Positions 33,066 to 45,305 of a DNA stretch of 64,000 bases are shown here, piece by piece. Location of the stretch: positions 1,178,001-1,242,000 of the forward strand of contig JAHEWK010000018.1 of assembly GCA_020740775.1 (NCBI GenBank), read 5' to 3'. Source of the DNA: Ilyonectria destructans (Eukaryota; Ascomycota; Sordariomycetes; Hypocreales; Nectriaceae). The first letter of the stretch is position 1. The number at the start of each line of letters is the position of its first letter. The notes under the pieces are model-generated. The model was not told the DNA's origin. It made no database searches and saw only the letters and a list, made by a program, of their open reading frames with translations. The position numbers and the translations under genes were made by a program.

Positions 33066-35441
33066 GCATTACTTCTGTGCTTTAATTATATTCTTCTCTT
33101 CTCGAAATTTTTATATTTAGATAAACGGACAGATATGCAGTTTGTCGGGTAGCCGATCTATACGCTATAAACTCCGCATTTTCCCTGGTCGCCTTTCTAA
33201 GTTGTCACCAATGAATTATATGTTTTACATCTCTTTATTTTCATCACATTGCATAGCCCAGGTTCTAGAAACCCCTCTACTCTTCTAAATACGCTTTCTT
33301 CCATATTACCAAATTTCTATGCTCTTCCAAGTCTACTAAAGTATGGTCAGCTTAATAAGGCTCCCGCTTTTGATCCACGCTATAGGGTAAAAGAGAAATC
33401 ACGAGATACGCTTTCACGACTTCGTCAGCTTCATTGATTATTCCCCAGCGTGGATTGGGCTCCAAATCATGTGTTGTCTGAAAATCCTTCTTGCTTATAG
33501 GGTCTACGTATTGCCATTTAATATGTCTATTTTGCCTATGTTTGGCGTGGGTACGAAATTCAATAAGGGTTAATGCTCTGCAATGAACAGGAGTCCATCA
33601 TCAGTTCAAGTTATGGTGACGTTGCATTTGCGTAAATTCTGGGTTTCATATATGTTAAATACTCTAACAGCCACTCACTTGGAGAAAATTTCACTCTACA
33701 GTAGTAAAATTGGTGCAAGAAACGAACTTGACTTTGATTATCCCGTAAACTTCAGCATTGGTGCTACAAAAACCGGTAAGGGCTTGCCCTATAGCCACGG
33801 AAAGGAAGCACCGGGTAAAAGTAGTATGTCATCTTTAATATATTGTAACAGAGAGTGTGATTTATTCATCATTTTGATTTGACCAAAGATGTGAATACTC
33901 GAAATGGTTAGATCAATGAAACGAACATGTTGACTAGTGCTCAAACTGTTCTTAGTGGATATATTTCACCATCAACTGGGCAAGATTACACTTAATTATA
34001 AACGGGGAGGTTGCCTCGGCATTATCCACCAAGCATGATGCACTGTAACGTAAGGGTACCCGCGTCTTTAAGACGTCGTAGCCAGGTGGTCCTCAAGCCT
34101 TCGGATAATTCTCACTAGGAGTTCCAATAAGCTTTGTAAATGAAAACAGCTCAAGGGCTGCCTTTGGTTTACCGTATGGTCACTTTGACTCATTTCTGGG
34201 TTTGCTCCGGTTTGTGTAATCCGAACAGCCTGGCTCGCTTGCGAAAATGCATTTTTGGAGGTACGAAGCCCCTCCCAACACTGAGGGGCCCTGCCGGCTG
34301 AATCAGTCAATATGGATGCGACTCTGACATGCCGGAGCGATGTCACCCCTTGGAGCCGGGTTTTCGGCTTCGGGTGTACGAAATACGAATATCTCGGACC
34401 TCTCACGGACACCGCTTGAAGAAATTAGCCGGATGGAGAACCCGAGCGTTGCAGGAATGCAATGCTCAAGTGGCGGGATCAAGAGATGCCTCATGGGGCC
34501 CAAACAGGTGATTTTGCGCGCAATATTCGCATTCCGGCGTCACCAGATGGTCGCAAGCTCCTCGCCAAAGCTCGTGGTCACGCCTCCGTCGTGGCGCCAC
34601 TCTCGTTAAATCGTGACGTTAGGTTTCGATCGCCAAGCGGTAAAATGGTCACCAGGCCAGGGTTGGCCTGCAGTCGAGAGCGAGATCGTCTGGTGATTGG
34701 CTCACACTTTAGCCATGATGCTAAACCCACCACATCAGTCCGTCAACCCACCACATTTGTCCGAAATGAGCATGGGCGCAAGGGCTCCAGGGGGCTCAGA
34801 TCTCTCCGAAGACCTCTTGATCCCCAGAAAAAAGCAGTCTTCGAATTCCGGTCACCCTTGGGTCGACCCCGAAATCCGCTGCCAATATTCAGCCCAAACC
34901 TGGTTGTTGCGCCAGGTCCCACTCAAATACGCACACTTCCCGTTAAACAGAACAAAGAGCTTGGAATCTGAGCAACTTTCTTTCCTGGTAGAAAGACGCT
35001 ATAAGCTATGTATATACATCTGATCTGACCTCGATCCCCGCATTTCCCCCAAACGTTGCCCGACGTCATCGCCGTTGATGTTCGTTAATTGGAAGCTTTG
35101 AAATCGTGACCAGAATTTTGGAGGGTATCGTCAAGCCAAGGAGACAAAAAAGTAAATAAAAAAACACCTTGGTAGAAGTCGGAGGTAATACATGATTGAA
35201 CATCCCCTGCAGTCCTTTTTGCATTTGCGAAGGTCGCGGCTGGATATCTTTCATATTTGGTCTGGTGGAGTGTCGAGGCAGGTCGACCTTGGACTCACAC
35301 AGCTGCTCGTATCTGTATCTTATGCGACTCTGCAGCTTGGAAAATGGCGAATAAAATAGAATGGGCATTCCTAGACTCTGGCTGTAAAAGAGTCTACATT
35401 GCGTATCGATAGGTTCATGCGCGGCGCAGACAAAGCAAGCA
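33066..35441. other. Gene-empty region
   Basis: About 2.4 kb. The left half is AT-rich, the right half mixed. An ORF at 34462-34971 is arginine-rich with no recognisable domain and is probably a shadow. A 7-bp hairpin (gcccctc/gaggggc) lies at 34268-34289. Nothing else seen. Confidence 0.5.
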
Positions 35442-35913
35442 TCACTTGGGCGATGCCTCATCAGAGGTCGGACTTGACGTTCGTTCCGCCTCAGGCGAGT
35501 CGTTCGAAGCCACCGACGACTGCTCGGAGTGGGTATTTTGTGGTAATGGAGGCCGGATGCAGGTGCAATGCCTCAACAAGGCCTCACATCGCGCCAATCT
35601 TTCAAGTAGCTCTTGATTTGGACGCCGCCGCTTGCGTGGAGGAGCGGGCGTACTGGGGATGCAGACGGCTTTCAACTGCAGCACGAACGTAAGCGTCTGT
35701 CTGCATGTATTCGATATCTTGGCTTTCCATCATGACACTTACCTTGATGCAATTTGAGCATGGGCTACTGCGATCGCACTTCTTCTTTCGTTGCTGGCAC
35801 AAGACACACGCGAGCACCCTCATGGTCTTCTTCGGCTGCCGCAAGGCGAGTGACGATGGCTTCGTAGATCCCCGTAGGGATTGGTCCATCTCATGAGAAC
35901 TTGTGTTGTTCAT
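35442..35913 (-). CDS. Short Zn2Cys6 (C6 zinc cluster) protein, probably truncated regulator
   Basis: Exons 35913-35743 and 35675-35442 (67 nt intron, GTAAGT to TGCAG), 134 residues. The binuclear cluster CxxC-x6-C-x5-C-x2-C-x6-C uses C36, C39, C46, C52, C55 and C62; the sixth cysteine is supplied by exon 2, which confirms the splice. A basic linker (PPRKRRRP) and a short coiled-coil-like helix (NQELLERLARCEALLRHC) follow, as in full-length fungal Zn2Cys6 activators. The protein then ends after a Ser/Glu-rich tail. The usual several-hundred-residue middle homology region is missing and is not seen in the downstream sequence. It may be a decayed gene or a DNA-binding-only competitor. It is divergent from the PDR transporter, 752 bases away. 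Confidence 0.75.
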
Positions 35914-36665
35914 TTTGGAATAGTAAGCGGCCGGGATTGATCATGGCGCCGTGGAGCAGGTGGTTTTTAAATGGCATCAGCCGTAGAAGACTACTCCCCG
36001 CACAGATGATCTTCAAGGTCGTTGTCACGGGAGAGAGCCTCTAAGATCGCGCCTCGATATCAGGTAATCATGCACCAGCCTAGCGATGGCTTAGGCCGGG
36101 GTGCAGCGACCCTTGTCGAACGGAATGCCGTGATGTGAGAGACGTACTCCAAAGCCGGAGAGTCGGACCTGAGCCATTCCCCGAGGGTCCCCACCCGATC
36201 GCTCCATCAGGGAATCCCTCGGGGATTGCGGACTAAGCTTCACGAATTGACGGACCGTTAACAGACGCCGTCGTACCGCTTAGTTTTCCATGGAGTCCCG
36301 ATCCCCCGCCACTTTGATGGCGTGGGCGGCTTGTCGGTTTACTCATATACTCCACGATGTCCTCCAGTTCAGTCCGAGAGCTACCATAATGGTCATCTCA
36401 TCAGTAGCGTATCTTTCTATAAGATCTTTTCCCTGAGCCTGCATTCAGTTGTCACGCAACTTCGGGTGAGACTGTTGGTTCGAATCTTGACACCATCAGC
36501 CCACTCCGAGGGGATCCTACATGTATTAAGCCTCGGCCACCACATCGATTTAGACTCGGACCCTTCGCAATCAAGTAGCTGTATCGGGTCACGTGTACTC
36601 CCTAGGGCTGAATCATTCCTGGTTATACGGGGGCACTAGGGGATTGTACGGCCTATACCGACGAA
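35914..36665. other. Shared divergent promoter of the Zn2Cys6 and PDR transporter genes
   Basis: 752 bases with no gene. It holds a perfect 10-bp inverted repeat (36178-36187 and 36216-36225) and several CGG/CCG triplets, the half-sites used by Zn2Cys6 proteins. Confidence 0.6.
36178..36225. promoter_or_regulatory. 10-bp inverted repeat in divergent promoter
   Basis: tccccgaggg at 36178-36187 and its exact reverse complement ccctcgggga at 36216-36225, spacer 28 bases. Each arm contains CCG or CGG. It may be a regulator-binding site; this is inference. Confidence 0.4.
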
Positions 36666-39600
36666 ATGTCTCAACCGATCGACGCTACTCTCCCTAAAGC
36701 ACATAAGGGGGTGGAAACCCACCAACCGGGAACCTTAAATAAAGACACCGAAGCTCCATCCACCGACAGAGTGGATTCGACAACTCGTGGGTCCGCTGTT
36801 TCAACCTCCGACGGCTCCGTAACCGCAGATGAGGGAAAGAAGGAGAAGGGCACTACTGGCCAGGAGAGTGCCCTGGTAGATGACGATTCCGAGCATGTCC
36901 GGCGTGCTAGTATTGTACGAGACTTGGCCCGTCAGTACACGAACCAAAGCCACTACTCAATGGTCGAGGGGAACCCCTTCACGGCAGACAAGAACAGCCC
37001 GCTGAACCCGAAGAATGAACATTTCAGGGCCATCGCATGGGCCAAGTCCATCGTGCGTCTCCTTTCAGACTCTGGACTGTCCGCTCGCAAGGCTGGTGTC
37101 TGCTATCAGAACCTCAATGTTTTTGGATACGGGCAGCCCACCGACTACCAGAAGGATGTCGCCAACGTTTGGCTGGAGATAGCAGGGATACCCCGACAGC
37201 TTCTGGGATACGGACACACGAGAATCGATATTATACGTGACTTTGACGGCCTTGTTCGAAATGGAGAGATGCTGGTGGTTCTTGGTCCGCCTGGATCTGG
37301 CTGTTCTACTTTCCTCAAGACTATTGCGGGGGAGACTAGCGGTATCTATGTCAACGACGATGCTTACTTCAACTACCAAGGTAAGACTGGAGATGCCGTA
37401 GGGTTTAACATCAAGAGTTATTCCCTATTTTGAATAGAAGTCTGACGGCCGTTTCTAGGCATATCGGCAGAAGAAATGCATTCGCAGCACAGGGGAGAGG
37501 CCATCTACACAGCCGAAGTTGATGTCCACTTCCCTCAGCTCACTGTCGGTGACACCCTCACCTTTGCTGCCAGCGCAAGGGCTCCCCGTGATATTCCAGG
37601 AGGTATTGACAAGGCAACCTTTGTTGCACACCTTCGTGATGTGGTTATGGCCATGTTTGGAATCACTCATACTATCAACACCCGAGTAGGCAATGAATAC
37701 GTGCGGGGAGTTTCCGGTGGCGAACGCAAGCGTGTCACCATCGCAGAAGCCTCATTGAGCGGTGCCCCGTTGCAGTGCTGGGATAACAGCACGCGAGGCC
37801 TTGACTCCGCAAACGCAGTGGAGTTCTGCAAAACCCTTCGCCTCCAAACGGAACTGTTCGACACTTCTGCTTTCGTCTCCATCTATCAGGCCCCTCAGGC
37901 GGCATATGATGTATTCGACAAGGTCTTGGTTCTTTACGAAGGTCGTCAGATTTTCTTTGGCCAGACAACGGCTGCGAAGAAATATTTCACCAAGCTTGGT
38001 TTCGACTGCCCTGACCGACAGACTACACCGGATTTCCTCACCTCAATGACAAGTCCACAAGAGAGAGTTGTTCGTCCAGGCTTCGAAGGACGTGCGCCTC
38101 GAACGCCAGATGAGTTTGCCGCCAAATGGAAGGCTTCCACGGCCTTTGCGGAACTCCAGCGCGAGATTGAAGAGTACAAGACAGAAAACCCGATCAATGG
38201 ACCTGGCGCAGAGACTTTCAGGGCTATCAAGCGAGCAACACAAGCTAAAGCCCAGCGCGCGAAGAGTCCGTATACCATGAGTTACTGGCAGCAAATCAGG
38301 CTGTGCATGTGGAGAGGATTCAAACGGTTGGTGTCAGACCCTACCCTAACGCTTTCCATGCTGTTCGGCAACTTCGGCATGGCTTTGATCGTGGGAAGTG
38401 TGTTTTTCAATCTTGCGCAGACGACAGGGAGTTTCTACCAGAGAGGTGCCTTGCTCTTCTTGGCCTGCTTGTCTAATGCTTTCTCAAGCGCTCTTGAGGC
38501 AAGATAAATTCCAAAATAATCATCATGACAGTCGCAAGCTAACTGGAAATTAGATTCTCACGCTCTATGCCCAGCGCCCAATCGTGGAAAAACACAACCG
38601 GTATGCGCTATATCACCCGTCCGCCGAGGCCATTGCTTCCATGCTTTGCGACATGCCGTACAAGATTCTCAATGCCTTTACCTATAACCTCACCCTGTAC
38701 TTCATGACGAACTTGCGTCGCGAACCTGGAGCCTTTTTTTATTTCCTCCTCCTCACGTTTATTACAACTCTATGCATGTCGATGATTTTCCGAACGATTG
38801 CTTCAGCTTCCAGGACCCTGTCGCAAGCTATGGTTCCTGCTTCGGTCCTCATCCTGGCCTTGGTTATATTCACTGGCTTCGTTATCCCCATTGACTACAT
38901 GTTGGGATGGTGCCGCTGGATCAATTATGTCAACCCACTGGCTTATGCGTTCGAGTCCCTTATGGTCAACGAGTTTCATGACAGGGAATTCGAATGCACG
39001 CAGTTCATTCCAAGCCCGGCAATCCCAGCATATGCCAACGTGGACTCAATTAACCGTGTCTGTTCTAGTGTTGGTTCGGTTCAGGGCAACTTAATGGTCA
39101 GCGGGGACGCATACATCAACTCAGCCTTCAAATATTATTACGCACACAAGTGGCGCAACGTCGGCATTGTCATCGCCTTCGTCCTGCTTTTCCTTTCGAC
39201 TTACATGGGATTTGCGGAAATCGTCAGCGCCAAGAAATCTAAAGGAGAAGTGCTAGTCTTCCGCCGTGGACATAAAGCGGCTCAAGCCAAGAGCAAGTCT
39301 TCCACCGACGACATCGAGTCGAATGAAGCGGTTGCTGGGCGCTTGGCCATAACCGAAAAGCCCGGCTCCTCTAACAGCCAAATTGCAAACATACAAAAAT
39401 CTACCAGTGTCTTTCATTGGAACAACGTCTGCTACGATGTCAAGATTAAAACTGAGACGAGACGTATTCTGGACAACGTTGCAGGTTGGGTCAAGCCCGG
39501 TACGATGACGGCATTGATGGTAAGTCTGTAAAAACACCTGTAAAACGAAGGCTGACAAACTCGTATAGGGGGTTTCCGGAGCAGGCAAAACGACTTTACT

Positions 39601-41395
39601 AGACTGTCTGGCCGATCGTACGAGCATGGGAGTAATCACAGGCGAGATTCTTGTCGATGATAAACTCCGAGACGCTTCCTTCCAACGAAAGACTGGCTAC
39701 GTTCAACAGCAAGATTTGCACTTATCCACAACCACGGTTCGGGAGGCACTCAACTTCTCAGCAACCATGCGCCAGCCAGGAAACATCCCCCACGAAGAAA
39801 AGATAGCGTATGTCGACGAAGTCATCAAGATGCTCGATATGCAGGACTATTCGGAAGCAGTCATTGGCATCCTCGGCGAAGGTCTCAACGTTGAACAACG
39901 CAAACGTCTTACGATAGGAGTCGAACTAGCTGCGAAGCCCCCAGTTCTGCTGTTTGTCGATGAGCCTACATCCGGTTTAGATTCGCAAACCTCTTGGGCA
40001 ATCCTGGATCTGCTTGAAAAGTTGGCCCGCAATGGCCAAGCTATCCTGTGTACAATCCATCAACCTTCAGCCATTCTATTCCAGCGGTTTGATCGCCTGT
40101 TGTTCCTTGCAAGTGGCGGCAAGACGGTCTATTATGGCGACATCGGCGACAATTCAAAATGCATGACCGACTACTTCGAAAACAACGGCGCGCACCCTTG
40201 TCCATCAGGTGCTAATCCCGCAGAGTGGATGCTCGAAGTCATTGGAGCCGCACCTGGGTCTTCAACAGACCAGGACTGGCCGCAAATTTGGCGCGACTCG
40301 CCCGAGTCAGCCCAAACCCAGGCGGAACTGCAACGTCTTACGGATCAACCAGAAGACCCAAGTGCTCCTGAAGACGATCCGAACTCTTTCGATGAGTTTG
40401 CGGCGCCGTTTTATGTGCAGCTTTCCAATGTTACCCGTCGTGTTTTCGAACAGTACTGGCGCACGCCATCGTACATCTACTCCAAGGCTACCTTGTGTGT
40501 CCTCATCGGTCTATTCGTCGGCTTCGTTTTCTACCAGGCTCCTAACACAATCCAAGGGCTCCAGAATCAGATGTTTGCCATCTTCCAAGTCCTTACAGTC
40601 TTTGGTCAAATGGTGCAGCAAACTATGCCGCACTTTGTTATCCAGCGAGATCTCTACGAGGTGCGCGAGCGTCCATCAAAGACATACAGCTGGAAGGTCT
40701 TCATCCTGAGCCAGATCATCGTGGAATTGCCTTGGAATACTCTGATGGCTGCTGCTATATACTTCTGTTGGTACTATCCAATTGGGTTGTATCGCAATGC
40801 TGAGGCAACGGACGCGGTTGCGGAACGAGGAGTCCTCATGTTCCTCCTCATCCTGACATTCATGCTGTTTACCTGCACCTTTACCGATTTCATCATTGCG
40901 GGCTGCGAATCGGCCGACAACGGCGGCAACATTGCGAATCTGTTGTTCATGATGTGTCTTATCTTCTGTGGCGTGCTCGCGACACCCTCGAGCATGCCGA
41001 GATTTTGGATCTTCATGTATCGCGTGAGCCCGTTTTCATACCTAGTCTCTGCGATGCTCTCTACGGCAATAGCGAATACAAACGTCGTCTGTGCCGCAAA
41101 CGAGTTCATCCGCTTCCCTCCGCCATCCGGACAGACCTGCAAAGACTACATGGAGCTTTACATCGAGGCTGCTGGTGGCTACTTGACTGATCCTAACAAC
41201 AACAGCACCTGCACATTCTGCTCGATTGGAGACACTAATGCTTACCTTGCTGGTCTTCAGTCCAACTATGGTGATAGATGGAGAAACTTTGGAATAATGT
41301 GGGTGTACATCATCTTCAACGTTTTTGGAGCTTTGGGGCTGTACTGGCTGGTGAGGGTTCCGAAGAAGGGTAAGACGAAGACGAAGAAGGAGTAG
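36666..41395 (+). CDS. PDR-type ABC transporter (ABCG full transporter)
   Basis: Plasma-membrane multidrug exporter of the PDR5/CDR1 group, 1515 residues. Exons: 36666-37380, 37459-38498, 38554-39519 and 39569-41395. Intron 2 begins GC, not GT (gag|GCAAGA ... TTAG|att); the protein context '[15 protein letters not shown]' leaves little doubt. Layout is (NBD-TMD) twice. NBD1 has the degenerate fungal Walker A '[12 protein letters not shown]' near residue 207, signature 'VSGGERKR' and Walker B with N ('[10 protein letters not shown]'). NBD2 has the canonical '[12 protein letters not shown]' near 908 and '[12 protein letters not shown]', with a degenerate signature 'LNVEQRKR'. Membrane segments follow each NBD, with an extracellular Cys/Asn-rich loop near the end. 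It converges on the TRI12-type MFS gene 130 bases away. Substrates unknown. Confidence 0.96.
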
Positions 41396-41525
41396 GAATC
41401 ATCGGGGTAGGAGATGTGTCATAGTTTCCTTGTCATAGTTTCCTTGTCATATGTGTGACCTGATATTGTTGGACGTTATATTTAGGGCTTAGCTAATAAA
41501 TTTCCTCCGCTATTTAACCAAGAGC

Positions 41526-43466
41526 TTAGTGGTGCCTTTGCAGCTTCTTGGCAACATTGTTGCCCAGAAACTTTTCCATGTTCGGTACCAAAAATGCCAT
41601 TAAAAACAGAATGACAGAGAATGGGATTGTGGTGTAAAATACAATCTTGTAGGATCCGATGTAGGCGTCTTTCATAGCCACGGCTACGCTGCTGAGGATG
41701 GAATCCGTAATCCCTGGGACCGCTGAGAAATCTCCAGTGCTTGTGCCTGCTAACAACTGATCCATCGATGACTCTGGAAGGCCAGCGGCTTTGGCTGCAG
41801 GAATGACGTGTTCTGGTATCTTCTTGACCAACTGATTGTTGAGTACCGAGACGTAAAGTGACTGGGCGATGGCACCGCCAAATCCGCGAATGGACCCCAA
41901 CACTCCTGTTGCAAGACCTATGTCTTGGGGCTCCCAGATTAGAGTCACACCGGGGAAGGAAATGTTCTCGACGAAGCCAATAGAAGCGCATGTGAGTACA
42001 CCGAGAGCGATGGTTGCAGCCCAACGATCAATCGATATCGTTGTCAAAGACGTCATAAAGGCAAAGGCGAGACCTGACGCAATGATGCATTGGTATTTCA
42101 CCTTGGGCACGTAGGAAATGCAGAAGCCCGCAATACTCTGGCCAAGGAGGATACCACCACCCACGACCGAACTCTGCCAGCCAACTTCGGTCACATTTGT
42201 CGTGTACACCGTGCTGATGATTGTGGGCCAGAGAACTGTGAGGGAGTAATAGACCATTGCGCCGAGAGTAGCAAGGGTGGTGATTGCGACAAACCCGATG
42301 TTCTTGAACATGCGAGGCGGCATCAGCGGCTGAGTTTTGCAGAAGAAACCCTCTGAATGATGGTCAGTAGTTGTGCTTTGTTTCAGAAAGATTCGACGTA
42401 CCGTATACCACGAACGAGGCAAGCAAGGCGACACCGATCAGCAGTGTGCACAGAGTCTCGGCACTATTCCAGGGGTATTGAGTTCCGCCCCATGACAAAC
42501 CGATGAGGAAGAGCACGCAACCGGAAATGTACAGAAAGATTCCAATGAAATCCAGATCTTTGGTCATCTGCCACTTGCTCTTTCCATTGACGTGGAGCTG
42601 GTTGTAGTCCGGAGGGTGATAGAAGAACCCGTACAAGACAAGAGACATGACTCCAAGAATGACGCCGATGAAATAGCTCCATCGCCACCGGGACGATGTA
42701 TTTTCGAAGAAAGCTCGCGCAATTACAGGTCCAAAGACTGCGAAGGGCAACGAAGAAAGGAATACGAGGGTGGTAATCGGACCTCTCCACTTGTTAGGGA
42801 CAAGTTCTCCCAGGACAATGCCAAACGAGAGCTGGCCGGCGGCTGCGATGCCGTTGCAAACATTTGCGGCGATGAGCATCTCAACGCTCTGTGCGCATGA
42901 GCCGATAATGCAACCGATGAGGCCGAGGACGGTACATCCCAGCACCATGTATTTTCGACCGTACATGTCGGAGAGTCGGCCGAACAGGAGGAATCCAATC
43001 GAACTTCCCATAGTCCACATTGTCGCCACCCAGTTGATGTTCGCTGAAGGACCGATATCTTGGTTAATGAGGGTTCTAGGAAATGTGTTAGGGGCATGTT
43101 TGAGTCATTGTTGGTGGGTGACAAACAGAGTATTGGCCGGTAAAACCCAGCCTAGATAGGCGCAAATACTTCCCAGGCATTGGGCCTAGGATAAAGGGGT
43201 CAGTATCTCCCATGAAGTGACATTTGGTTGGAATTCTGATTCTGACAACGTACCGTGACTGTACCAATGAATTGGGCGCTCAGGAAGTAGCCCTTGGGCA
43301 TCTCATCGACATCACCTCCAACAGCTTTAGCATCTAGATAATCGATAGTGCCATCCGCATGGACAACCTTTTCAGTTTGGTCGACTCCCTTATTCAAGGC
43401 AGCATCGCCAGCCTCAAGGTGCGTGGCCTGCAGGTCCTTTTCGTCAGGACCAGAATCAGGCGACAT
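41526..43466 (-). CDS. TRI12-type MFS efflux pump
   Basis: Major facilitator of the fungal trichothecene efflux pump (TRI12) group, 14 predicted helices. Exons 43466-43254, 43185-43127, 43075-42402 and 42352-41526 give 590 residues with matching phases; introns are 68, 51 and 49 nt. Family blocks: 'DVDEMPKGYF' before helix 1, 'AQCLGSICAYLGWVLPANTL' over exon 2, then 'LINQDIGPS', 'SSIGFLLFGRLSDMYGRKYM' (MFS motif A), 'GELVPNKWRGP', and in the second half 'DIGLATGVLGSIRGFGGAIA'. The hydrophilic N-terminus lies in the cytosol. Members export toxins or act as siderophore-like transporters; the substrate here is unknown. Convergent with the PDR transporter, making an efflux pair. Confidence 0.93.
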
Positions 43467-45305
43467 GGTGGCTGGTTGTCCTTGGGTCGATCGCTTGGGT
43501 GATCTTGGACGTATTTGGAATGATAAACAAAACAGAACGGTTGAGATTGGGCGCGAGGCACGTCTCTTATGAGTCCTGCGAGTGAGACACCGGCCACCAG
43601 GTTTAGGAGTGAGATACGGAAAGTGGGGATGATGGAATATGTTACCCCGGAATACGGGCCCTAGCGGACCTCACGGACCAGATTCTGGGGACAGGCATGG
43701 AGGAGTGTGGGGAGGGTGAGTCTAACTCGGTAGAGATACTGCCGTCACAAAGGATTAACCCTCGCGACTGGACTAGGAGCTGGCCGAGACATGGCGCTAC
43801 GCTACGGATGGTTCCAGACCCCAGCCCATTTTCATATGCATAGCTATCGCAAGATTGCAGCATGATTCTAAAATCAGAGTTGAAAATATCACCACGCATT
43901 GCTTTCTCCCATTGTGGTGGGATTTAGAACCCGTCTTGGCAAGGCTACGAGGCGTGAACGGTGGACTCATAGTTAGTCGCTGTCACCATGCAGAGAGGGC
44001 CCAGAACTCGGTCTAGAAAAGCAATATCAAAAGTAACACTAGACGTGACAGCGGACGGCTGAGGGCAAGGTACCTTGCATATGCTGGCAGAATGCATCCG
44101 GCCGTTGAAGCCCGCTAGAGGAAAACCTCTTCCGCGAGTGCAATGTGCTGCCCCTTTCCCCGCTATCTCATCATGTGATGACCCCAAAAACGTGCTCGGA
44201 AAGCAATAGCCGATTAAATTGGTCAATGCAGGGTCGTTTGGTGAGACTGATGAGAACCTATGCACATCAATCTAGTGTTACAGGTGCTATCAGGATTCAA
44301 ATGCTTGCACTTGTGAAGCATGAGGACAATGAGACAAATTCGACCAGAAAACACGGATGTTCCCGTCCATTGCATCGAATAGACTTTATGAAGCTGAAGC
44401 AAGATTTTTTAACGAGCACATAGACAGTTCCAGATTCGGGATATCCGGTGTGCTGGTACATACCTCTACATCGCCGAGCCACCTGGACATGCAGCTGACA
44501 GGACAGGGGAGGAAGAACTCTCCCACTCATATCTCTGAAATCTCAAATCTCAATCATTATTGCGCAAATATCGGCCTCTCTAGCTCATTTGTACCGGTTT
44601 GCTCTACCCGTTGTCCATCCCCGGCTTCCCCGCGTTCTTGCCTGTGGGGATGACCATTTCCACGATCCAAAGCCTAGAACGGTCCATTCAGTCCGCCACT
44701 TCTGTGGCAGAACTCAAGCACTCGAGGTTACATTCTAGAAAGAATTGAGAATAGTTACTGTTCGCACTAATACCTAATGCAGTTTGCACGAATCAGATAT
44801 GTGCTTCTTTCTAGCCATATCGTATGAAAGAGCTCACTATGCGCTCATTCGTACACTTCAGCTTCCCAGCTTGACATATTTTTCTCATGTGGTAGAAAGA
44901 AAAATTGAATCTAAGAAATAAAAATAAAAGGAAGTAGCAATATCATTAGACTTATCAATAAACGGCGCAGGCTTGATTTTATGCTAGGCTCTTGTCATTG
45001 GTGGCCTTCTCCGTACGACTGCTCGGCTTGTAAGTATTGGCATTTGGCCCCACCCATTTATCTCCTGCGCCCTTGACGCTGATGAAAAGCGGCGAGGGGT
45101 TTTAGTCAAGGTCGAGCAAGGAATCTAGTGTGAAGAATCTCATAATATCACGCCAATGTAAGTGCGGTACACAGTAATGCATGTAGCTTGATGAAAATGG
45201 AGATATAAAAAAGGAGGCCTAATTAATATTCTATCTTATAATGGATATCATGATTGAGGTGCTTTCAGATTTATTTCATGCGTACTCAGTCCCTTCTTCA
45301 GAAGC
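43467..45305. other. Intergenic, no gene recognised
   Basis: About 1.8 kb between the start of the TRI12-type gene and the stop of the glycerate kinase gene. The right end (about 44880-45300) is AT-rich. No coding region supported. Confidence 0.5.

Noticed and set aside
34462..34971. 170-codon arginine-rich ORF
   Set aside because: Overlapping ORFs in other frames, no domain and no promoter or splice support.
36474..36488. ggttcgaatct resembling a tRNA B box on the plus strand
   Set aside because: No A box at the right distance and no acceptor stem pairing.
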